From assembly GCA_027559495.1 (NCBI GenBank), contig JAMXSV010000004.1, positions 310,001 through 374,000 of the forward strand: DNA of 64,000 nt, in the 5' to 3' direction. Position numbers and translations under genes: made by a program. Origin of the DNA: Aurifilum marmelostoma. Its lineage: Eukaryota > Ascomycota > Sordariomycetes > Diaporthales > Cryphonectriaceae. Under the pieces are notes generated by a model. It saw only the letters and a list, made by a program, of their open reading frames with translations, searched no databases and was not told where the DNA came from. This document shows, in pieces, positions 21,880-32,813 of the stretch. Position 1 is the stretch's first letter; each line of letters starts with the position of its first letter.

Positions 21880-23316
21880 CTATCTGGCCCGGCCCCAGTC
21901 ATTTTCTGGCTTGGGCTTATTGTCCAGAACACCTTCAATCTCCTCCATGATCTCTGGCGTAAGCTTGTCAATCAGATCCAGCGCCTTGCAGTTCTCCACC
22001 ACCTGAGATGGCCGGCTGGCTCCGAGCAGACATGTCGACACGTTTGGATTCTTCAATGTCCAGGCAAGTGCGAGCTGCGAGGTGCTTCCGCCAAGCCTTT
22101 CGGCGATCTTGGTCAGACCCTTGACCTTCTCGATCTTAGCCTTGCCCTCCTCCGTCTGAAGGCTCTTGACGGTGGACGAGAAGAACTCCTTGTTGGTTGC
22201 GAAGCGGGATTCTGATGGAATCCCATCATTATATTTACCACTGAGGACGCCCGATTGGAGCGGGCTCCATATTGTTGTCCCATAACCGAATTGTTCAAAG
22301 ATTGGCTTGTACTGGACCTCGAATTTTTCGCGGTGGAAGGCGTTGTATTGCGGCTGCTCGGCCACGGGCGCAATGAGGTTATGCTTCTCGGCCAAGCGGA
22401 TAGCCTCGGTAATCTGGGCCGGGCTCCACTCTGAAGTGCCCCAGTAATAGGCCAAGTTCAGATTGCGAATGACCTGGGTGAAACCCTCGACGATTTCGAG
22501 CATCGGCGTGCCCACATCCGGGCGGTGTGCAAAGCACACATCAACATAGCCGCTATCGAGGCGAGCGACGCTGGCCTTGAGGCCCTCGACAATGTGCTTG
22601 CGCGATAGGCCGCGGGTGTTGGGCTCCTTGCGAGACGTGCCAAAAAAGATTTTGGTTGAGAGCACGTACTCGTCGCGCGGCCAGCCCAGCTCCTTGAGCG
22701 CCCGGCCCATCTCCACCTCACAACCACCGGCGGCATAACCCTCTGCAGTGTCAAATGTTTGCTATAATGACGATAGAGTTAGTTTTCTGTCTTCAAGTTT
22801 CAAAAAGAACCCTTAAAGAGTGCGTTAGAGGTGCCCCCCCGGGGGGGGGGTGCAGAACAGGGTAGCTGTACTTACAATGCCATTATCCCAGGCAGCTTGC
22901 AGACACTCCTTCACGACGTCACCGGTCTGAGTACCTCCGTAGGTGAGCCAACCACCAAGGGAGAAGACAGAGACCTGGAGGCCTGTATTGCCCAGATATC
23001 TAAACTTCATGTTCTTTGGCTCGTAGGCCGTGCGAACAGTAGGATGGACAGGAGAAGACATGGCTGCTGCCGATGATGGAGAATAATGTCGAACAGTAGG
23101 AAAGAATGATGAGCGGAAAGGAAACGATGTTTTCCTGTCTGGCGTCCTAGAAGGGCAGAACGAGGAGGGGTGGTAGGAGTAGTAATTATACTTTGGGTAA
23201 GCTGGGGACGGCTCTACTGTGCGCAGGCAAGCGCCGAGAGGGGAAGCAGTAGACAAGGTACGGCAATGAGGGGCAGCTATGAGAGGTTTCGGCGTTAATT
23301 TGAACGATGACGGCAT
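21880..23316 (-). CDS. Aldo-keto reductase, voltage-gated K+ channel beta-subunit type, with N-terminal extension
   Basis: NADPH-dependent aldo-keto reductase of the Kv-beta (AKR6-like) group. Two exons on the - strand, 23316-22876 and 22761-21880, phase 0, joined by a 114-nt intron, give 440 aa. The barrel starts near residue 97 with [12 protein letters not shown]. The catalytic tetrad is visible: Asp151 and Tyr156 (FDTAEGYA), Lys in LSTKIFFG and His in CFAHRPD. The cofactor-binding [15 protein letters not shown] motif lies near the C-terminus. The first 85 residues are absent from typical family members: they are rich in Arg, Ser and Tyr, have almost no acidic residues and end SSAAAMSS. They look like a mitochondrial presequence with an internal Met86, from which a normal-length enzyme of about 355 aa would start. 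Either start could be used. The intron contains a C7G10 run. Confidence 0.9.
22834..22850. repeat. C7-G10 run in the aldo-keto reductase intron
   Basis: Seven C directly followed by ten G, a self-complementary block within the intron at 22762-22875. It could form a hairpin or G-quadruplex. Confidence 0.9.
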
Positions 23317-24031
23317 GGCGAATCAGGTCAAGGGGGATATCGTGAAAAAGCGGATACGGGAACGAGAGAGGGGGCACGGAAAGCTTTCGTGTCTCGTTGC
23401 AGCCTGGGCAGGATGATATGACACGCGGTTTTGCGCTTACTTGCGCTCTGATACAGCCTGATTAACAAGAGCTGTGCGACCAGTGCCTTGAGGATGATTT
23501 TGGGAGGAAGTGGGTGAGATATTTCGTGACCCACTCACTCCTGGGCAAGAGGCTGAGAGCAGGGTGAGAGTTTTGGGCATCTTGCAAGCCCGAGAGCAGG
23601 TTGGAAATTATAACGAGGGCAAGCCAAAGTACATGGTCGCCTGTACAGTACATTTTCTGGTTGAAGAGGGGGCAAGAGACGCATGTTACATCGTGTTTCC
23701 TGTCGTAGTCCTGGTTGCCGAGCGCAACGTTGTCGACAAGACCCCACCACAACAAGTTTGCTGCATCTCATGCAGGTGGGTGGAATTTTTCCAAGCGAGG
23801 GGAACAAACCCCTCCTGTCCGTTGCCGGTCCGACCTCTCACTCTTTTCTCTCACGACCAAATACACCGAGCAGGGAGTACCTCATGTCATCGTACATATA
23901 TAGTATTGACCTCTGCCCCTGCTGAGCCTCTGGGCGGCAGAAACCACGGCCCCACAATCTCCCGCTGGAGCTTGAGCGGGGTCAATCTGTTATCGTTGAA
24001 GGGACAGAGGGAAAGGGTGGGAAAGAAAGTG

Positions 24032-24058
24032 AAAAAAAAAAAAAAAAAAAAAAAAAAA
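24032..24058. repeat. A27 homopolymer
   Basis: Twenty-seven consecutive A on the + strand. It could be a retroposed poly(A) end, but no element body or target-site duplication was recognised next to it. Confidence 0.9.
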
Positions 24059-24719
24059 GCAGAGGTGACGGTTCTTTTCCTTCAGGTGTACCACGGTAAT
24101 GGTAGCTATGGTTTGTGATCAGGAGCTTGAAGTTCTGCTAGTTCTCATCACCAAATTATGCTACCAAATACTAACACTTACATCCCCCTTGAAAAGACGG
24201 CGGCGGCATCCATGACACCCCTCTCCATCTCACGTTGATACTATATATTACCTACACACAAGCATAGATTGAAACAAGCAGTGAAGATTTCTCCTTCCCT
24301 TCCTTCTCGCCGGCCCCCACCCCCCTCACAGGCATCCAACATGCCGAAAACCGAGGGAGGCTCGCGGGAGCAAAGTGCTTTTTCAAGGGTCTGACATGAT
24401 AGATCATATAAGCCCCCGCATCTTCTTGCAGTGTATCAACCGGAAACGGCGGAGCCTCCTGAGCTGCATGCACATCATTTACCAACAGGCAAAATCCATC
24501 AACCTCAATGGACAGTCCCGCCAACCTGGGCGCGCACCTGTGCCAGTTTGGGCCACAAATGGCTGCCCTCCCTCGTTCTCATAGAGGTAGGTCGTTGCAT
24601 TGGTCATACGATAGTTCCGCTGACCGGCAGCAGAAGTACGGCGCAGCTGTGACGCACGACACGCGTCGACAAACATGCAAAGACGAGTGATTCCCTCCCG
24701 GCCTGCTTCTCCCTTGGCT

Positions 24720-24725
<6 letters not shown>

Positions 24726-24762
<37 letters not shown>
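24726..24762. repeat. (CA)n-(TA)n microsatellite
   Basis: About 13 CA dinucleotides running into TA repeats, some 300 bp upstream of the epoxide hydrolase ATG. Likely to vary in length between strains. Confidence 0.9.
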
Positions 24763-24763
<1 letters not shown>

Positions 24764-25064
24764 AATATATATTTCTCTCTGTCTCTGTGTGCGTGTGTGT
24801 CTTTGCCCTCTTCTTTCCCCTTTCCACTCTCCCCCATTCTTTCTTTTCCTGCCTCGTACTTGATTGTGCCTATTAAGGGCGGCAGCGATACGAGAAAAAA
24901 AAGGAATCTTCAAAGACCGCCCCTCCTCTACCCACCTATCCACATCCAACCACTCGCTCAAACCGAAAAGAGAAAAAAAAGAAAAGAAAAAAAGTTTCAC
25001 ACAGGAATACAAACACACGCGCACACACAACACTCAACCATACACACACAAACAGATAGTCATT

Positions 25065-26075
25065 ATGGCTACGTTCAACAATGTTGGTGTGACCCTAGAC
25101 GACCTCGACAAAAAGACACTCCGTACCAGGCGTGGTATAAACTACACCTACTATTCATCCCCTGCTATACCAGGCAAATCCACCGTCCTCCTACAGCACG
25201 GCTTCCCCGATTCCGCCCTCGTCTGGGAGTTCTTGATCACCCGCCGTCTTATGCCCCGCGATTACGGCGTCATCGCCCCTGACATGCTCGGCTACGCTGG
25301 CACCGACAAGCCCACAGACCCGGCAAAATACAAGCTGAGCGAGATCGCCGCCGACATGATCGATATTATGGACGCCGAGGGGGTGCAGAAAGTCGTCTCC
25401 CTCGGCCACGACTGGGGCGCTCGCACGGCACAGGCGCTGTACAACCACTACCCACAGCGCGTCGAGGGCGTCGTCATGATCGGCATGACCTACGTCCGGC
25501 CCACGGACCAGCCTTTCAACCTGGATGCCGCCAACGAGGAGACCCTGCAGCGCTTTGGTCGTGGCTTGTTCTGGTACTGGAAGTTCTTCGCGGCAGATGA
25601 CGCCCCGCGCCTGCTACAAGAGAACGCCGACGTCCTGTTCGACATACTGCACACCCCAGAGGTCTGGGAGGACGTCCTCTGCGTCGAGGGCGCCCTCCGC
25701 ACGGCCATCGAGACCCGTGGGGCCGGCCTGGACCTCACAAGGCGCGAATACGCCACCGAGGAGATGAAGCAGGCCTTTATCGAGAGGTTTCGGCGGGATG
25801 GGTTCGAGGCGCCCGTGTGCTATTACAAGAGCATGGTTGAAGGCCATCAGGACGGCGACGACAATATGGACAACAGAGTCTTGCGCGTACCCTTCCTCTA
25901 TATTGGTTACGACGATGATTACCTCTGCAAGCCAGAGCTGATGAGTAACAATATCCGGGACTCCTTCACGCCCCGCACTACGCATACGAGGCTGGAGGGG
26001 GCACATTGGGGGTTTGTCGAGGATCCACCAACGTTCGGAAGAATGGTGCTGGAATGGCTTGGCTATACTCGTTGA
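25065..26075 (+). CDS. Epoxide hydrolase, alpha/beta-hydrolase fold
   Basis: Soluble-type epoxide hydrolase that opens epoxides to diols through a covalent ester. Single exon, 336 aa, start at the ATG at 25065 (ATTATGG); the frame is open further upstream only from a GTG and through low-complexity leader. Motifs: oxyanion-hole HGFP (45-48), nucleophile Asp116 in SLGHDWGA, lid-domain tyrosine in CYYKS (about 253-254), acid Asp in YIGYDDDY (283-285), and catalytic His314 in EGAHWGF. The Asp nucleophile (D in GHDWG) separates it from lipases and haloperoxidases, which use Ser. Haloalkane dehalogenases also use Asp, but the lid tyrosine and GHDWG context favour epoxide hydrolase. No signal peptide. 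Typical roles are detoxification or secondary metabolism; the neighbours do not suggest a pathway. Confidence 0.92.
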   Translation: MATFNNVGVTLDDLDKKTLRTRRGINYTYYSSPAIPGKSTVLLQHGFPDSALVWEFLITRRLMPRDYGVIAPDMLGYAGTDKPTDPAKYKLSEIAADMIDIMDAEGVQKVVSLGHDWGARTAQALYNHYPQRVEGVVMIGMTYVRPTDQPFNLDAANEETLQRFGRGLFWYWKFFAADDAPRLLQENADVLFDILHTPEVWEDVLCVEGALRTAIETRGAGLDLTRREYATEEMKQAFIERFRRDGFEAPVCYYKSMVEGHQDGDDNMDNRVLRVPFLYIGYDDDYLCKPELMSNNIRDSFTPRTTHTRLEGAHWGFVEDPPTFGRMVLEWLGYTR

Positions 26076-27250
26076 ACGGGCCTCAGAATGTTTTTTCCTT
26101 TCTTCTCTTTCCTTCCCTCTCTCCTATCTCACTCAAAAACACTCAAAAAAGATCGATATTTCTCTTATCTTCTGTTGTATCTCAAGTCTTTACTTCCATC
26201 TTGTTATTGGTAATTCTTCTGGGAGTTTGTGATCCCTTCCTTCAAGTGGCCGGGAGGCTGGAAAACAAAAAAAGAGAGTGGAATGATTTCTAGTGGCCAT
26301 GAAATGGATGAACTTGAAAAGCTATGGGGAAAAAAGGAATGCGAGCAATAATTCTTGGGCATCATGTGTGGCACAACACGAGAGGCTGCAAAGGAGGTGA
26401 AGAGGTAATTAATAACAGCCACTTTCAGTCTGCGCAAAAGTCGTTGAACCTCCCCCCTTTTTTGCTTTTTTGCTTTCTCTCCTTCTCTTTGAAAATCTTT
26501 TCACTGTGGTCGCCCTGATCACAAGGGCTATGGAAGAACCCAGTCTTCCACTCTCGGTGTGGCTGCTTGGTGCAAATGTTGACAGGCAGAGGACAGCCAG
26601 CCCTCCCAGGACTATTATCACGATTCAATTATAGTGAGTTCAGAGTCAGTAATTGAGTAATGATACCTTGTAATTCAAGGTTTCTTTCATCAAACAATTT
26701 TAGTGAGAACCAAATTATACTTCCCAAAAAGCTAATCCTGGGATGATCTGAACAGAGGCCGATGGGAGGGATGCCTTCTTGCAAGATTCCCTACCTCCCT
26801 TTCAAAGATGTCAGAGGGGCATCGATCGACTGCGTTTCTTATGTAAAGGACAATGTCTGTGATGACAAGTATGATGAGGCCATGGATTTGTTCTCATCGA
26901 CGTCTGCTCCGGTGAGAGATATACCCCCATCATCATTTCTGCGCAAGTGACTGACGCATGATTTCAAGTCTGTCAGATTACTTCCTTGTTCACCATGACA
27001 AAACCCCTAGTATATAATGAGCACTATTTCTACCCTTTCATAACCATAGCTCGAGTGCATGTCCTGGCATAACTCATTTCCTGACAATGCCTATTAGGTG
27101 CCCTGCCGCCAGAATGCCTTCCAGACGCCGCCGAACTCAAATATTTCATACAAGAACGCTCACAAATACACATATATACATACACTCATATACACACAAA
27201 CACATCAATAATGGGCTTTACTAGAAGAAAATCATGTCCCTTTTCCTTTT
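26076..27250. other. Convergent intergenic region
   Basis: 3' flanks of the epoxide hydrolase (+) and GH17 (-) genes. Contains T-rich tracts near 26450-26500 and short CATA-rich repeats near 27165-27205. No gene seen. Confidence 0.6.
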
Positions 27251-29385
27251 TCAATCCACCGTCTTCCCATCGCAATCTGGGATCTTGACACCGTCCTTCA
27301 GATGGCGGTTCACGGTGAGCAGTCCCCAATGGTCCTCCCAGTTCTCCGTCCCGTTGTCGTAGATGATCTTCCAGGGCTCATCGAAGCTCTCGAACCAAAA
27401 GTATTGGGTGCCGTTCTCCAGGGCCTGGCATACCCAGTCGCTCATGAACTGGTTCAGCCCGTCGATGCTGGCCACCGCTCCATCGGTGCAGTCTGTGACC
27501 GCGTCGGAGCCGCAGTCGGTGCCACCCTCGGTCGGCCAGCCAGTCTCAGCTATGATGTTCTTGGAGGTGTCGCTCTTGAAATAGTCGCCGTCCTGGTCTG
27601 TCCAGAACGAATAGGTCCAGGCCGCAGCCTTGTCGGCGCTGACGCCTCCGAAGAAGGGGTGGATATTGGCCATGACGTAGTCGGAGGCGTCGGCCAGCTC
27701 GGTGGTCCAGTCGGTGCCCAGGTCGCTCGTGGCGACGGGCAGGGACATGCCCTTGGACGTGATGTTGTTTCGCACTTCGGACAGGAGGCTGCTGAGCTGG
27801 GTCACGGTCATCTGCTCGCGGAACAAAATCTCGTTGGCCACAATGACGCCCTCGAAGGGGTCGTCGCCGTACTTGTCAAGGATATCCCACATCTGCGCGA
27901 GCTGGCGGTCGCCCGTGGTGGCGTTGTTATCCTGCCACACGCCCATCCACACCCGGATCGTGTCGTTCATCTCGAGACGGTCGATGGCCGTCAGGAGCAT
28001 CTCTGTCTGGTTGCAGTCGGTGCCGTATAGGCGTATGGTGTTGGTCAGCTGCGAGAGCACGGCTAGGTCCCGAGTGACATTGTTCTGGGAGGGCGGGTCC
28101 GAGAGGCAGGCTGGGTACTGGGTGTTGATGGGCGTGTAGTCGATGCCGGGGAATACCTTGTGGAGGTTTGGGTTGTTGAGAAGTTTCTTGATCTCGGAGC
28201 TGTTGATGGTCAGGTCGCCGTTGGCCGCGGTGTCCTCGGCTGCCGAGGAAGAGGACGAGGACGACGAGTGATGCTTCACCACGCCAAAATAGACACCAAG
28301 GGCGATGCCCAAGGCCACGAGGGCTGCGACACCCAGGCCCACGATCCAACGCCACTTTTTTGCGCTGGAGCCCTGCTTGGCGAGCCACGCCGACTTTTCC
28401 ACAGCAGGGCCGCCGCCAGCCATATTATCGACAGCACCACCACTTCCCTGGTAGCCTGTATGTCCGCCCTGGACGGCATTGTACTGGCCACTGCCGTCAC
28501 GAGCACCTCTTGATGATGATCCGAGAAGTCCTCCCAGGAGGCCAGCAGCCCCTGCTCCTCCTCCGACGGCAGCAGCCGTGGCTCCAGCATGCCCGCCGCT
28601 GCGGCTGCTAGTTCCGCCGAGGCTGAGCATGCTTCTTCTCTGCTGCTGGCCGTACTCTAGGCCGTCGTCACCGTCGTCATCGATCTCATCTGGGTTGAAA
28701 TAGCCGAGGGGCGCGTTGTGGTTGTTGGTGCTGCTGCCATTGTAGCCCGAGTAGCCACGGTACGGATCGTCGGAGTACGGCCCATAGCCAGGCGAGGCTT
28801 GGCCTATGGGAAAGGCCGCAACGTCTAATTGTTGGGTGCTCAAACGGGAGTTTCTGTCACCAGAAACCCCAGAAGCGTAGGGTCTCAGACCAGGGCGCGA
28901 ACTTCGTTCCGACTCGGCTGGTTCGTGTGCGTATGCTTGTGCCATCTGGTGATGAGCATGACGTGGAGGAGTTGGGGGATCATCGTGATTGTATACGTCG
29001 TCCATGTCTTCTTCGTAAGCGTAATCGATGTCTCTTGTGTTTCGCCCTGCAACGTTATTGCCGTAAGTAAGGCGTGGCAGCAACGCGCCTCCAGGGGCAG
29101 AAGGGGTAGAAGAAAAGACGATTGCGCACCTGGTGTGATGTTGCTCAAGGGAGGATAATAAGAACCCTGGAGTGCAGGAGGAAGGGGAGTAGCGCCGTGT
29201 CTTTGTTGTGCTTGGTGGTAAGATGGTGGGCCGCTGCTTATGGCTGCTGTTGCTGGTGCTGATGCTGGTGCTGATGCGCTGCTACTGGTCCACAAGCCAG
29301 CTGAACCTGTGCTGTCCCTGCTCAGCCTCCTCTCTGCTCGTGACCGTCGGGAGGCTGAGCCCGGCTGTCCGCCTCTAGAAGCCAT
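27251..29385 (-). CDS. Membrane-anchored glucan endo-1,3-beta-glucosidase, GH17 (BtgC-type)
   Basis: Cell-wall glycoside hydrolase that cleaves beta-1,3-glucan during wall remodelling. Two exons on the - strand, 29385-29130 and 29046-27251, phase 1, 83-nt intron (GTGCGC...TGCAG), 683 aa. The long cytosolic N-terminus (about 1-318) is Gly/Ser/Tyr-rich and disordered. A single transmembrane helix at about 320-341 (IVGLGVAALVALGIALGVYF) follows a KKWRW patch, giving type II topology. A Ser run follows as a stalk. The catalytic GH17 domain occupies about 370-683, with the acid/base Glu491 in VIVANEILF and the nucleophile Glu586 in IAETGWP. Several N-x-T/S sites lie in the catalytic part. Architecture and motifs match fungal BtgC-like proteins. 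The donor GTGCGC is less common, but phase and product are good. Confidence 0.92.
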
Positions 29386-31850
29386 GGCTTGTCTAGAATG
29401 TCCTTGTGTAGGACAGAATGGAGAACCAGTACAGAAGGCTCCCTCCCTCTCAAGGTGCTGGCGTCAATAGCAATTCAGTGTGCCAAAACTACCAAATCCT
29501 TCTGGAAAGACAGCCAAAATAAGCTTTCAAGGGATATTTTGTCCAGCTGGGTGACCAGCCTGCTTTTGTGTGTACCACAATGTCTTGTAAATATCTCCTC
29601 GTGTCACTGTATTCTATTATTTTCCTTTGGCTTCACATCAGTTAGGCTTCACTTGATGCTTAAACTGTGGGTCCAAACTTTATTCGCCGCTTCGAGATTG
29701 TCTTTTGGGGCAGTCTGGACAGTGGATTCCCTCTTGGTGGGGAGGTAGGTGGAGGAGGGGTCAAGCCTGGAGCATGAGTGAGGTAGATTGTTGTATGACA
29801 AACTGAAAGACAGAACGGAAAGGGAAAAAAAAAATTGTTGAAGGTAGCAGATAGAGGAGCGGACAAAAAACAAAAACAACCCAGCTCACTCAAGGGAGGG
29901 AATGGATGGATCGTAACATGTTCACTCGTATTTTTCAGGGAGAAAGGACATAAACAAAAAAAAAGGATGACGGCCTTGTTCGTATCTGCTTTGAGAGGAT
30001 CTGACCTCGGTGCGCACCAACCCCCTAGTTCAGGTGGGCTGGGGGTGGGGGTACTTTCTACATGGTCCCTCTGTGTTTCACATACCAAATCCAAAGTAGA
30101 CACTACTATGACAATACTGAACACCCACCCCCTCGGTCCCTAGTCGCGGTTGGAGAAGGCCATGTCAGGCATGGACCCCCTCGCAAGACCACCATCCCTC
30201 GACTGGTTCTGCCTTGATTTGGTCTGTTTTGATTTGTGCTCGCTGGTGGCTGGGAAACATGATCCATGATGCTGATCTGATCCCCTTGTATGGTGCGCCA
30301 TAGCTGGCTGGTCAATCAATCACTGTAATTGAATGACTGGCAGGTTGATCATCCATATTTTCCTCCTCTTTTGATGCCACCTGATCTTTGTTTTCTCCTC
30401 TTTTATTTCCAACTGCTAACTGTCCATGCTATTGTGATTTCTGGCTGTCAGGAAATACCCTGACCTATGCAGCCATTTCTTATCCGATGTGTCCGAAGCA
30501 CTTGCAGATGTCATGTCGTGGCATTGCAGACCATTTCTAAAAAATACGAGTCCTCAAGCCTATACATAGTATTTTAGTGACTCTATAGTGATGCTGTTCC
30601 GGTTTGAGTTCCGTTTCTTAGGCTATGTAGCCTCGGTCTTTGTGCGCCGAGCCCAAGCCGTAATTCCCGAAGCCAGCTGGGAGGTCACAGGTTCCATACT
30701 CGGTACAGACGGAACCACTCCCCTGTGTTTGTCTTCTTTTCCTTCCCCCCTCCCTCCCTCCATCTCCCGCTCGGCGTGTCAGTTTATAGAGAGCAAAGAC
30801 TCGAGAACAACAATATGGACAGGAGCTGTGTCTATATCATGTTACCTTGTACCATAGCTCGAAAGCTGTAAGTCTAGCAGCCCACTTTTGCTGCCACTTG
30901 AATTTCCAGGACCTACAGTAGTAAAAAGTGGAGGCAGGGTTGGTTTGGCTCTGTTCTCCACCCTGCTCACCTCACCAGATGCAAGGCTGTCATACACGAG
31001 CCAGCAAGGAACCTGTGTGCAGTGCACAGAGGCAATTCAAGCAAAAGTCCCATCACTCAAAGACCTGACATCACAATTTAGACCTGTCTGCGAGGTCTTT
31101 CCCTCACACCAGTCGCGTTTTGGAGTGTTGACTGCCCGCAGGCCCGCCAAGTTTATTCCACTTTTGTCTCTTTTTTTCTTGCTCTCTTCCTTTTCTACTT
31201 TCCAAATTTCCTTCCTCATCCTCAAACAGTCAAACTTCATCTATCAATAAGTCTGTCTAATTGAGAAACTGATCCCAGTTCACCCTCGTCGGCCTCATCA
31301 GCTGCTCTGCCATGCCCCTTGCCTCGTGGGCCTCCCAGATCCTCCCAATGCCCATGTCTCTTTAATCTTCCCATTCTGAGTCTTCCGAGGCTCTGGCAAT
31401 GTAGCCCCAGTCCTGGGCCAACATAGGCCTCCTGGCTGACCAGTACTACCAGGAGATTGAATTCATCTTACACGTGCTGCAAAGGCGTTTCCCTTTGTGC
31501 TTCCGGTTCTTCTGAAGCCACAGGAAACATCTATAATCCTAGGGAGACTAATTAGTGGCGAAGAGACGAGATACTCCCCCCTTCCACTTCAAGGCAAAAA
31601 TGAGACAAGAAGATGTTATCGGTATCATCAAATCATCTTTACATGGTCGTTTGGCCACGCCTGGAACATCACTCAACCAAAACAGGTCTCAGAAGTTGTC
31701 CTGCACAGGTGTAATGTGATTGTATTCATGACGACCTTCATCGTTTGGAATGAATGTTACAAACACAATCCCACGCCCACGTTACTATCATTCCCTTGAC
31801 ACAGACGTTTCAGCTTCTTCCCAGTACACCTTCCCTCCGTTCAGGCCACC
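29386..31850. other. Long intergenic region upstream of GH17
   Basis: About 2.5 kb without a supported gene. Rich in simple A and T stretches; short frames on both strands show no family resemblance. It contains the GH17 promoter at its left end and the 3' flank of the 2EXR gene at its right end. Confidence 0.55.
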
Positions 31851-32813
31851 TCACTGGGGGAAGTAGTCGGCATGGTTCAGGCCGAGAGCCTGGAAGATGG
31901 CCTCCTCGTTGTCGCGGCACGTCAACATAACGCGTTCAAGCCTCCTCGAGAACTGGGAGGCACGGATATAGGGGCGCACCAAGGCCACGATGCCTTCCCC
32001 ACGCCAGACATCTTGGGGCACGGGGAGGCTCGTGCGGCGAGCGATCCTGGCAATGTTGGCCGGCCCCAGCAGGCTGGCCTTGTCCATGACGCGGTCGAGA
32101 ACGCAGGAAAGATCGTCGGACTCTTCGAAATAAAGCGCAAAGCTGCCCAGGATAGTGGGAATGTTCTGCATGTCCACGGGAGACATGAACCTGGTCTCCA
32201 CGCCAAAGACAGCATGCCTGACCCCTTCAGCAAAATCCATGCCGGCCAGAGCCATCCGCTTGAACCTGGCCTCTGGGAAAGTGTGGACAGGATCCTGCTC
32301 GTGGGTGGACTTGACACAGCCTGCAGCCACCAGAACACCCTCAAAGGAAACGCTCGCTCGGGCGAGGATGCAGGGGACCTTGAAGATCAAGAGCCTCCCG
32401 CTGTCTTCTATCTTGGGTAGGGTCAGGAAGTCATGTCGCGGGATCACCTGCTCAACCACGTTCCTGGCCTCGACACACGCCTTCTGAAGAGCAATGTAGT
32501 CCCGGATCGCCTGCTTGGTCTCAGCCAGAGGGGTCAGTGAGACGACTTGCGGAGCGCGATTGCCACCGAGGGCTCTCATGTCTCCATGGACTGATGCGCG
32601 GTCCCAGATGTCGACTTTGAAACGGTAAAAGTTCGCGGTAGCGTCGAGGACGTTTTCGACAGCCGCCGCCCAGACCAGGCGCTGCACCTCACCGGGGAAC
32701 TTAATGAAGATGGGGAACTCGGTGGGAGGCTTGGGAGAAGACGAGGATGGGGGCGGAGTTGTAAAAGAACTCTCGTCAGCCTGAGGAATCATTTGAGTGA
32801 TCGCGTCAGACAT
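31851..32813 (-). CDS. 2EXR-domain protein
   Basis: Single-exon fungal protein of 320 aa on the - strand. I start at the ATG at 32813; the frame is open another 49 codons but begins with TTG. After a Ser/Pro-rich start, residues 33-50 (FPIFIKFPGEVQRLVWAA) give the 2EXR pattern of a Phe-x-x-Phe-Pro core, E-V-Q-R and W. The rest resembles fungal 2EXR proteins in length and helical content, with AGCVKSTHEQDPVH and FGVETRFMSP segments. The molecular function of the family is unknown; members are numerous in Pezizomycotina and often lineage-specific. No signal peptide or membrane segment. Confidence 0.72.
   Translation of the reverse strand: MSDAITQMIPQADESSFTTPPPSSSSPKPPTEFPIFIKFPGEVQRLVWAAAVENVLDATANFYRFKVDIWDRASVHGDMRALGGNRAPQVVSLTPLAETKQAIRDYIALQKACVEARNVVEQVIPRHDFLTLPKIEDSGRLLIFKVPCILARASVSFEGVLVAAGCVKSTHEQDPVHTFPEARFKRMALAGMDFAEGVRHAVFGVETRFMSPVDMQNIPTILGSFALYFEESDDLSCVLDRVMDKASLLGPANIARIARRTSLPVPQDVWRGEGIVALVRPYIRASQFSRRLERVMLTCRDNEEAIFQALGLNHADYFPQ

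Larger units (their letters stand above)
23317..25064. other. Divergent intergenic region between the aldo-keto reductase and epoxide hydrolase genes
   Basis: About 1.7 kb of shared upstream DNA for a - strand and a + strand gene. Contains the A27 run, a (CA)n/(TA)n microsatellite, and a long CT-rich then A-rich leader before the epoxide hydrolase ATG. No protein gene supported. Confidence 0.6.

Noticed and set aside
24032..24058. Poly(A) run as the end of a retrotransposon
   Set aside because: No reverse transcriptase, tRNA-like head or flanking target duplication could be recognised; most likely a simple homopolymer.
24864..25064. N-terminal extension of the epoxide hydrolase
   Set aside because: Opens only from a GTG, is low-complexity Lys/His/Thr-rich leader, and the family starts at the ATG at 25065.
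8891..26075. Secondary-metabolite cluster formed by dehydrogenase, aldo-keto reductase and epoxide hydrolase
   Set aside because: No backbone enzyme (PKS, NRPS, terpene synthase, DMATS) is present, and unrelated genes and large gaps separate them.
27302..28030. 242-residue + strand frame opposite the GH17 gene
   Set aside because: Antisense shadow of the catalytic-domain exon; no family resemblance, while the - strand has both GH17 catalytic motifs.
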